64,000 nucleotides of DNA from the NCBI RefSeq assembly GCF_018780565.1, contig NZ_JADMJN010000003.1:372001-436000 (forward strand), in the 5' to 3' direction. The stretch comes from Rhodoferax sp. (GTDB taxonomy: Bacteria; Pseudomonadota; Gammaproteobacteria; Burkholderiales; Burkholderiaceae_C). Positions 54,833-61,597 of the stretch are shown in pieces. Every line of letters begins with the position of its first letter. Positions within the stretch are counted from its first letter, which is position 1. The translations under genes and the position numbers were made by a program. The notes below the pieces were generated by a model, which saw only the letters and a program-made list of their open reading frames with translations, was not told where the DNA came from and did not search any database.

Positions 54833-56855
54833 AAACCTGACGCTTCATTCCACCCTGTGCCGCCGTGAGGCTGGTGCATTTGTCAAGGCAATCCAGTCCG
54901 GCGACGATGTGGTGGTGGCCTGCACCCAGGAAAAGCGCCTGTTTTCCGAGTTGGCGCAGCAGACCGAAGGTGCCGTCTCCGTGATCAGGTTCGTGAACAT
55001 CCGCGAGACCGGTGGCTGGAGCAAGGACGCAAGCCAGGCCAGTCCCAAACTGGCTGCCTTGTTGGCAGCGGCGCACTTGCCGGAACCCGAACCGGTCAGC
55101 ACCGTCACCTACAAGAGTGCCGGGCGCTTGCTGATCATTGGCACGTTGGGTGCCGCCGAGCGTGCGGCAGAGTTGCTGGGTGATGATCTCGACATTACCT
55201 TGTTCACCCAGGGTGCGGGCGATCTGGGCGCCATGCAGGAGCGGCGTTACCCGGTGCTGGGCGGACAAGTCCAGTCGCTGACGGGTTGGCTGGGTGCGTT
55301 TGAGTTGAAGTGGCTGCGCAACAACCCGATTGACCTGGATTTGTGCACGCGCTGCAATGCCTGCCTGGTGGCGTGTCCGGAAGATGCCATCGGGCTGGAT
55401 TACCAAATTGACCTCGATTTGTGCCAATCGCACCGTGCCTGTGTCAAGGCCTGCAAGGTGGCGGGTGCGATTGATTTCAATCGTGAACCGGAGGCTCTGA
55501 ATGAGACTTTTGATCTGGTACTGGATCTGCGGGCCACACCGGCTTTCACCCAGCACGCCTTGCCCCAGGGTTACCTGCGTTGGGACGGCAAGGACCTCAA
55601 ACCCCTGAACAAACTGCGTGCGCTGGTGGGCGAGTTTGAAAAGCCCAGGTTTTTTGCTTACAAGCAGAAGCTCTGCGCTCACAGTCGCAACGAGAAGACC
55701 GGTTGCAATGCCTGTATCGACGTATGTTCTGCCTCGGCCATCACCAGCGAGCGTGATCGGCAGCAAATCAAGGTCAACCCCAATTTGTGCGTGGGCTGCG
55801 GGACCTGCACCACAGTGTGTCCAACAGGCGCACTGACTTATGCCTACCCGCGTGCCAGCGAGCAAGGCGTCAAGCTCAAGACACTGCTGGGCACCTATGT
55901 CCGCAATGGCGGAAAAAATGCCGCTCTGTTGTTGCACAGCCAGGAGGGCGGTGCGCGCTTGCTGGGTGACCTGGGCCGTGCCGCGCAGCTGGACAGTGCG
56001 AGCAAGGGGGGGCTGCACGGTGTCCCGGCACGCGTGTTGCCGGTGTCACTCTGGCACACCTCCTCGCTGGGGCTGGAGGTGTGGCTCACCGCCGTGGCCT
56101 ATGGTGCCTCACAGGTGTGGGTGCTGATGACGGACGAAGAGGCACCGCAATACCATGAGGCAATCCGCAGCCAGATGGCTGTGGCGCAGGCGATTTTGAC
56201 CGGGCTGGGCTACCAGGGCGAACATTTCCGGGTGTTGCATGCCCGCGATGCGCGCGACCTGGCTGCCCTCGATGGCGATTTGCAGGCAACTCCTGCACAG
56301 GTTGTCAGCCGCAGCGCCGGCTTTGCGGTTCAGGCTGACAAGCGGGCCACGCTGGAGCTGGCGCTGGATCACTTGATCGAGCATGCCCCCGTCAAGCCGC
56401 AGAGCATTGCCTTGCCCGCCATGGGTTCACCGTTGGGCGGGTTGATTCTCAACAAGGATGCCTGCACCCTGTGCCTGAGCTGCATCAACGCCTGCCCCGC
56501 CAGTGCCTTGCAGGACAACCGTGATTCACCCCAGCTCAAGTTCATTGAGAAGAACTGCGTGCAGTGTGGTTTGTGCGTGAAGACCTGTCCGGAAAAAGCC
56601 CTGACATTGGTGCCGCAGCTCAACCTCATGCCGCAGCGCAAGGAAGCCGTCGTGATCAACGAGATGCAGCCCTACGCGTGCGTGCGCTGCAGCAAGCCTT
56701 TTGGTACCGTCAAGGCGATTGAGGCCATGCTGGGCAAGCTCGGCGGCCACAGCATGTTCCAGGGTGCAGCGCTGGAACGCCTGAAAATGTGTGGTGACTG
56801 CCGCGTCATCGATATTTATTCGAACCAGAACGAAACCAAAATTACGGACCTCTGA
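54759..56855 (+). CDS. multi-cluster 4Fe-4S ferredoxin-like protein of the formate dehydrogenase region
   Basis: A 698-residue protein with about six [4Fe-4S] motifs, including CTRCNACLVACP (Cys196-206), CNACIDVC, CVGCGTCTTVCP, CTLCLSCINACP and CVQCGLCVKTCP, plus a final CVRC and CGDC pair. The first about 180 residues resemble the HdrA-like or NAD-like segment often found in this family. No signal peptide is seen, so it is cytosolic. It probably moves electrons to or from formate dehydrogenase assembly or the quinone pool; the partner is unknown. It overlaps DUF3306 and is two bases before the TorD-like gene. Confidence 0.87.
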   Translation: MTTLICDCNQTMPLDPRSLGAALNENLTLHSTLCRREAGAFVKAIQSGDDVVVACTQEKRLFSELAQQTEGAVSVIRFVNIRETGGWSKDASQASPKLAALLAAAHLPEPEPVSTVTYKSAGRLLIIGTLGAAERAAELLGDDLDITLFTQGAGDLGAMQERRYPVLGGQVQSLTGWLGAFELKWLRNNPIDLDLCTRCNACLVACPEDAIGLDYQIDLDLCQSHRACVKACKVAGAIDFNREPEALNETFDLVLDLRATPAFTQHALPQGYLRWDGKDLKPLNKLRALVGEFEKPRFFAYKQKLCAHSRNEKTGCNACIDVCSASAITSERDRQQIKVNPNLCVGCGTCTTVCPTGALTYAYPRASEQGVKLKTLLGTYVRNGGKNAALLLHSQEGGARLLGDLGRAAQLDSASKGGLHGVPARVLPVSLWHTSSLGLEVWLTAVAYGASQVWVLMTDEEAPQYHEAIRSQMAVAQAILTGLGYQGEHFRVLHARDARDLAALDGDLQATPAQVVSRSAGFAVQADKRATLELALDHLIEHAPVKPQSIALPAMGSPLGGLILNKDACTLCLSCINACPASALQDNRDSPQLKFIEKNCVQCGLCVKTCPEKALTLVPQLNLMPQRKEAVVINEMQPYACVRCSKPFGTVKAIEAMLGKLGGHSMFQGAALERLKMCGDCRVIDIYSNQNETKITDL

Positions 56856-56857
56856 TC

Positions 56858-57481
56858 ATGATGCCTGCGTCCCCTCCCATGTCATCCAGCGCCCTTGACG
56901 AGGAAACTGCCCGTTCTGAGGTTTATGGACTCCTGGCCCTCTTGTTTTATGCAGTTCCAGCTCCTGAATTGATAGCGAATTTGCGCGCTGCCGCGACCGA
57001 TGCGCCCACCGCGGGTGCTTTTCTGGAAGAGCCCTGGCGTACTTTGGTGGGTGTGGCGCGTGAGATGAGCGATGCGGCCATTCAAAGCGAATACAACAGC
57101 TTGTTTGGCGGTATTGGCAAGCCAGAGGTTTACTTGTACGGCTCCCATTTCCTCAGCGGCTTCCTGAACGAAAAGCCGCTGGCCAAACTGCGTACCGATC
57201 TGGGTCAGCTGGGTCTGGCACGCGATGAGAACATGTCCGAAACCGAGGATCACTTTGCCTATTTGTGCGAAGTGATGCGCTACCTCATCGCCGGCGACGA
57301 TGTGGCCGTGGCGAACCTGACCCGTCAACGTGAGTTCTTTGCCAGTCACCTCCAGCCCTGGGTGACGATGATGTGCGACGACTTGCAGAAGCACCCGCGG
57401 GCGCAGTTTTATGCGGCACTGGCTGGATTTACCCGCGCCTTTATGGGCGTCGAAGCCCAGGGCTTTGACATGCTGGCTTAG
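56858..57481 (+). CDS. TorD/DmsD family molybdoenzyme chaperone
   Basis: A 207-residue all-helical chaperone. ARSEVYGLLALLFYAVP near the N-terminus and EYNSLFGGIGKPEVYLYGS plus EDHFAYLCEVMRYLIAGDD match TorD-like proteins. Such chaperones bind the Tat signal and cofactor-free form of a molybdoenzyme before export. The expected client is the Tat-dependent formate dehydrogenase at 61598. It ends the accessory operon and overlaps the convergent histidine kinase gene by four bases. Residues about 22-40 coincide with a dispersed repeat copy. Confidence 0.9.
   Translation: MMPASPPMSSSALDEETARSEVYGLLALLFYAVPAPELIANLRAAATDAPTAGAFLEEPWRTLVGVAREMSDAAIQSEYNSLFGGIGKPEVYLYGSHFLSGFLNEKPLAKLRTDLGQLGLARDENMSETEDHFAYLCEVMRYLIAGDDVAVANLTRQREFFASHLQPWVTMMCDDLQKHPRAQFYAALAGFTRAFMGVEAQGFDMLA
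56921..56976 (-). repeat. dispersed GCTA-N9-(T/G)AGC repeat, copy inside torD-like gene
   Basis: On the minus strand it begins GCTATCAATTCAGGAGCT, 17 of 18 identical to the gpsA copy, and ends GGGCCAGGAGTCC then ATAAAC. The middle is divergent. It is 56 bases long and in frame. Confidence 0.7.
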
Positions 57482-59568
57482 TCTTCCTGCTTTTGTGGTT
57501 CGCTCAGCAGCGAAATGCTGAACACCGCACCCGGCGCGTCTTCTCCGCGGTCGCGGCGGTTGGCCCCGCTGATGCTGCCACCGTAGCGCTCAACCAGCCC
57601 TAGGCTGATCCACAGGCCCAACCCATTGCCGTCGTTCTTGGTGGTGAAGAAGGGACGAAACAGTTTTTCACGTGCTGGCGGGCTCAGCCCCGCGCCGCTA
57701 TCCCGGACCTCGATCACCACACCGGCGCTGGTCGGCGTCTCGCCCCGATCATGTGTGTCCAGCAGCAAGGTGCCGCCTTCGGGCATGGCCTGGATCGCAT
57801 TGATCAGCAGATTGATCACCACCTGCTGCAGTTCCTGCTCGTTGATGCCAATGTTCCTGGTGGCCTGCAGCCTGCGCACGACTTCAATGCGGGTGTGTGC
57901 CAGCAGATGGCTCACCAGAACCAGTGAGTTTTCCAGTACGCGGTTCACATCCACCGTCTCCACATAGCCGGCGTATTCCGTGGGCCTTGCGTATTGCAGG
58001 AGTTGGGTGACGATCAAGCGCATGCGCTCCACTTGCTGGTCCATCAGCCGCAGCTCTGCGGCCACGGGCCTGGCATGATCGCCCAGCGTTTCACGCATCA
58101 GGTCGAGGTTGCCCTGCATCACGGCAATCGGGTTGTTGATCTCGTGCGCTACGCTGGCCGTCAGCTGGCCGATGGCTGCGAGCTTCTCTGATTTGACCAG
58201 CTTCTGCTGGGCCTGCTGCAGCGAAGCTGTGCTCTGGGCCAGTTCGTGGGTTCGCTCGGTTACTTTGGCGTCGAGTTCGCCAGCCCAGCGCTGTAGCGCA
58301 CGGGTTTTTTCGTCGATCACATCCAGCAACTGGTCCAGGTGAATGGCCAGTGCGCCAATCTCGTCGCGGGCCTCGACCGCACCAACGCGTGCACTTGTGT
58401 CGCCTTCCTCTGCATGCTGCATGGTGCGGTTCATCTGCTCCACCGGGCGAAAGATGCTGCGGGCCCAGCGTACCGAGAACACGGCGGCGAGCACGATCAC
58501 GAACAGGAAAATACCGATGATCAGGCTCAGAATGTTGTACTTGACCAGACGGAAAGGCTCTTCCAGATAACCCACGTAGAGCATGCCGACGCGCCGGCCA
58601 GCTGCATCCATCAGCGGCTCGTACGCTGATACATACCAGTCGTTCACCACGAAGGCCCGGTCCAGCCAAGTGTCCCCGCGAGCCAGGACAGCATCACGCA
58701 CGGCCTGCGACACCCGGGTGCCGATGGCGCGCTGGTCCTGGAACAAGCGCACGTTGGTGGTAATGCGAACATCGTCCATGAACAGGGTGGCGGTTCCATT
58801 GCTGCCAAAGGGAAGCGAGCCGTCGGGATAGACGATCCGGTTGATGTGGTCAATGAGGTCCAGGTTCTGGTTGAGCAGGACGCCGCCTCGCAGCAGCGCC
58901 AGCGTTTCGCCCTTCAAGCCCAGCACGGGCGTATTCGACAGCATCACCAGTGCGCGGTCTTCAACCGTCCGCTCGATAGGTGCTGCGCCACGCGTGGCAA
59001 TCAGCGGGATCCGGATGCGTGGCGCCAGATGAGGCGCCAGGGCCAGCAGCTCATTGGCGTTGAGCAAGGTCAGGCTGGCGTTGCGGGGTGCCGGTTGATG
59101 CGTGCTTGCCATACCGGACGCTGTTGCCCTCAGTGCTGCGCTGGTGGATTGTGCGGATTGATGAGAGGGTGTCCAGTCGGCAGTGAGCAGGACTCCTTGC
59201 GGGCTGTAAAGATTGATGAAGTCAAAGCCGAGTCGACGCCGTTCCTTTTCCAGCAGAACCTGCAGGCTCTGCAAGTCATGTTGCGCCAGGGCCAGATGCA
59301 GGGTGTGCGATTGGGCCACGGCCAGCGTGCCAGAACCGACCTCGCCCAGGACTTGTCCAAAGTAGCCGCGAGCCACGGCCAGATCGCTGCGCACTTTGGT
59401 GATCAGGAGCCGGTCATAGGCTGCATTGCCCCAGATCACAAGCGCGCCAAGCAGAAGGGGTAGGACCACCAGCAAGGGCAGCAGTGCCATGGCCAGCAGT
59501 TTGTTGCGGATGGAACGGGTGAGCCAGCGCGGTGCCAGCAGGTTATGCAGCTTCACATAAGGGCCCAT
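57478..59568 (-). CDS. two-component sensor histidine kinase
   Basis: A 696-residue membrane kinase. Two transmembrane segments (about 24-46 and 345-367) flank a large periplasmic sensor domain of the double-Cache type. A HAMP domain (about 365-420), a coiled coil, the phosphoacceptor His475 (SVAHEINNP) and an HATPase domain with N, G1 and G2 boxes (VINLLINAIQAM, DSGAGLSPP, GNGLGLWIS) follow. It should sense a periplasmic ligand, perhaps formate or a redox signal; the ligand is unknown. It overlaps its response regulator gene by 16 bases and is convergent with the torD-like gene. Confidence 0.92.
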   Translation of the reverse strand: MGPYVKLHNLLAPRWLTRSIRNKLLAMALLPLLVVLPLLLGALVIWGNAAYDRLLITKVRSDLAVARGYFGQVLGEVGSGTLAVAQSHTLHLALAQHDLQSLQVLLEKERRRLGFDFINLYSPQGVLLTADWTPSHQSAQSTSAALRATASGMASTHQPAPRNASLTLLNANELLALAPHLAPRIRIPLIATRGAAPIERTVEDRALVMLSNTPVLGLKGETLALLRGGVLLNQNLDLIDHINRIVYPDGSLPFGSNGTATLFMDDVRITTNVRLFQDQRAIGTRVSQAVRDAVLARGDTWLDRAFVVNDWYVSAYEPLMDAAGRRVGMLYVGYLEEPFRLVKYNILSLIIGIFLFVIVLAAVFSVRWARSIFRPVEQMNRTMQHAEEGDTSARVGAVEARDEIGALAIHLDQLLDVIDEKTRALQRWAGELDAKVTERTHELAQSTASLQQAQQKLVKSEKLAAIGQLTASVAHEINNPIAVMQGNLDLMRETLGDHARPVAAELRLMDQQVERMRLIVTQLLQYARPTEYAGYVETVDVNRVLENSLVLVSHLLAHTRIEVVRRLQATRNIGINEQELQQVVINLLINAIQAMPEGGTLLLDTHDRGETPTSAGVVIEVRDSGAGLSPPAREKLFRPFFTTKNDGNGLGLWISLGLVERYGGSISGANRRDRGEDAPGAVFSISLLSEPQKQED

Positions 59569-60968
59569 TCGGCGCAGCGCCGCTCCAGCGTGCGCCGCGA
59601 AATGCCGAGCAATTGAGCGGCCCGGGTCTTGTCTCCCTGCACCGAGTCGAGAATCGTGCAGATATGCTGCTTTTCCAGGGTTTGCAGATCGGTCGCCGCA
59701 GCGCCCGGTGCTGTGGCCGTTGCAGGGGCTGATGCATCTTTCCCCAGCGAATACAGTGCCGAGACATTCAATGCCCCCAGGATCAGGGAGCGCTCAATCA
59801 GGTTGCGCAACTCTCTGACATTGCCGGGCCAGTCGTACTGCATCAGGTAGCTCATCTGCGCCGCAGAAATGTCCAGGGGTGCTGCGCCCAGGACAGGCGC
59901 CAGGTTGGCCATGAAGTGCTGCACCAACTCGGCGATGTCTTCCTTGTGCTCACGCAAGGGAGGCAGCGTGATTTCGACCACCTGCAGGCGGTAGTAGAGA
60001 TCTTTGCGAAAGCGCCCGGCAGCCACTTCTTCGATCAGGGATCGGTTGGTGGCGGCAATGATGCGCACATTCAACGGCAGCAGCTTTTCGCTGCCAACTG
60101 GACGGATCTGGAGATCCTCCAGGGTGCGCAGCAGCGTGGCCTGCACCGGCAAAGGCAGGTCGGCCACTTCATCCAGAAACAGGGTACCGCCCTGGGCGTA
60201 ATAAAACAGGCCATCGCGTGCCTTGGTGGCGCCTGCGAAGGCCCCCTTGGCGTGACCAAAGAGCTCGCTTTCGATCAGCTCGGGCGACATGGATGCGCAA
60301 TTGACCGGCACGAACGGGCCCTGGGCGCGCGGGCTTAAGTGATGCAGTGCGCGGGCCACCAGTTCCTTGCCGGTGCCAGACTCTCCCTGCAGCAACACGG
60401 TGCTGTTCACGGCAGCCACTCGCCCCAACGATTGCGACACGCCGCGCATGACCGAGGACTGGCCCACCAGTCCACTGCCGATATCCTGGCGCACCGACAG
60501 GGTGTGGCGCAGCACGTAATTTTCCCGGGCCAGCCGGGAATTTTCGTGGCAATGCTTCACGGCGTTGAGAATCTGCGGCACCCGAAAGGGTTTGAGAATG
60601 AAATCCGAGGCCCCGGCGCGCAGCGCTTCAATGGCCGTTTCCAGGTCGGCAAAGGCGGTGATCAGAATGACTTGGCCCGAGAAACCCTGCTCGCGAAGCT
60701 CTTTGAGCCAACTGACCCCGTTGCGACCCGGCAGCGAGATATCCAGAATGATCAGATCGACGTGAGTCTGTCGCAGTATTTCGGCGCCTTCTTCCGCGCT
60801 ACCCGCACTCATCACCGACTGGCAGCGAGGAACCAGTGTCTTCACCAGAAAGTTTCGCATGCCAGGTTCGTCGTCCACGATCAGGATCGACCAGAAGGGC
60901 CAGCCTTCAGCGCTTCGTTCATGCAGCGGGGGTGGGGTGGTGTGATCCAGGGTACTGGGTAGAGACAT
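59553..60968 (-). CDS. NtrC-family response regulator with variant GAFAGA motif
   Basis: A 471-residue regulator: receiver domain (phospho-acceptor Asp76 in ILDISLPG, with the Lys in ILKPF), AAA+ domain (Walker A GESGTGKE at 195-202, Walker B GGTLFLDE at 260-267) and a C-terminal Fis-type helix-turn-helix (QLLGISRRTLERR). The sigma-54-contacting loop is GAFAGA at 242-247; position 245 is Ala (codon GCA) where Thr is expected. It is divergent from the Tat formate dehydrogenase genes and most likely controls them through the sites at 61025-61163. Confidence 0.93.
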   Translation of the reverse strand: MSLPSTLDHTTPPPLHERSAEGWPFWSILIVDDEPGMRNFLVKTLVPRCQSVMSAGSAEEGAEILRQTHVDLIILDISLPGRNGVSWLKELREQGFSGQVILITAFADLETAIEALRAGASDFILKPFRVPQILNAVKHCHENSRLARENYVLRHTLSVRQDIGSGLVGQSSVMRGVSQSLGRVAAVNSTVLLQGESGTGKELVARALHHLSPRAQGPFVPVNCASMSPELIESELFGHAKGAFAGATKARDGLFYYAQGGTLFLDEVADLPLPVQATLLRTLEDLQIRPVGSEKLLPLNVRIIAATNRSLIEEVAAGRFRKDLYYRLQVVEITLPPLREHKEDIAELVQHFMANLAPVLGAAPLDISAAQMSYLMQYDWPGNVRELRNLIERSLILGALNVSALYSLGKDASAPATATAPGAAATDLQTLEKQHICTILDSVQGDKTRAAQLLGISRRTLERRCAEWALM

Positions 60969-61024
60969 TTCAATGCATCTGCAACAGAAGGGGCTTAAGT
61001 GGAGGTGGCCTCAGGCAAAGCAGC

Positions 61025-61055
61025 CACAAATTGTGTTTGCGACAAATTGTCGCAA
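61025..61055. promoter_or_regulatory. paired upstream activator sites
   Basis: CACAAATTGTG (61025-61035) and TTGCGACAAATTGTCGCAA (61037-61055) are both perfect palindromes around a central A and share ACAAATTGT, with centres 16 bases apart. They lie about 145 and 129 bases before the predicted sigma-54 start site, the usual range for NtrC-type enhancers. They are also 57-87 bases from the regulator's own ATG, so autoregulation is possible. Confidence 0.7.
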
Positions 61056-61148
61056 CAGGTTTGCCAAATTGACGCTGGTGTGGCTGTGTCATTTGCCCAA
61101 ATGAGCTGATGTCGTTGATTTGGATAGACGGTATGCCAGCATTGAAGA

Positions 61149-61163
61149 TGGCATGGTTTCTGC
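61149..61163 (+). promoter_or_regulatory. sigma-54-type promoter for the Tat formate dehydrogenase genes
   Basis: TGGCATGGTTTCTGC matches TGGCACG-N4-TTGC at all but two specified positions (T for C, C for T), with GG and GC at the exact spacing. Transcription would start near 61175, about 170 bases before the first ATG at 61345. Confidence 0.65.
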
Positions 61164-61344
61164 GTAGGCTTCAACGACGACACGGTAGTGCTGACCTGTG
61201 AATTTGATAAATGACAAAGTGTATCGGCGTCGGGTTGGGGCAAGGGTTTATTTCTACTTGCTGAAATGTTTCGTGCTCGCTATATTCGCCAGAAGTTCCG
61301 ATATGCAGTCCAGTTCCTAGGCGGAACTTTTCAGGAGACACAAG

Positions 61345-61554
61345 ATGAGTCAATCCACGTCCCGGTTATCACGGCGCACCTTGTTTGCGGGCGCCGGTGC
61401 TGTTGGCGCCCTCACGACCGCAGCCAGTCTGATGCCCGTGATTCAGCAGCAGGCCGTTCCCGCCAACTTGCAGCCCAAAGCGATGCCGGACAGGGGTGGT
61501 GGTTACAGCCTGAGCGCGCATGTCAAACAGTATTACAAGACGACACTCGTCTGA
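61345..61554 (+). CDS. formate dehydrogenase region Tat-target small protein
   Basis: A 69-residue protein with a twin-arginine signal (SRRTLFAGAGAVGAL, Arg10-Arg11) and a short mature part ending YSLSAHVKQYYKTTLV. It matches the small 'formate dehydrogenase region TAT target' family that precedes periplasmic formate dehydrogenase genes; its function is unknown, and a structural or assembly role is likely. AGGAG precedes the ATG. The alpha-subunit gene follows after 43 bases. Confidence 0.9.
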   Translation: MSQSTSRLSRRTLFAGAGAVGALTTAASLMPVIQQQAVPANLQPKAMPDRGGGYSLSAHVKQYYKTTLV

Positions 61555-61597
61555 TTTCCCCGCATCAAACCGACTCACGCCGACTTTGGAGAGTTCC

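Larger units (their letters stand above)
60969..61344. other. 376-base divergent regulatory region
   Basis: No gene is supported. The region separates the response regulator from the Tat-target gene and carries, from left to right, two palindromes with the core ACAAATTGT (61025-61055), a weaker half-match CAAATTG at 61065-61071, and a sigma-54-type promoter at 61149-61163. A ribosome binding site AGGAG lies at 61333 before the next gene. Confidence 0.75.

Noticed and set aside
54417-56018. 533-codon open frame antisense to the ferredoxin gene
   Set aside because: Shadow of a Cys-rich gene in a high G+C region; no recognisable protein.
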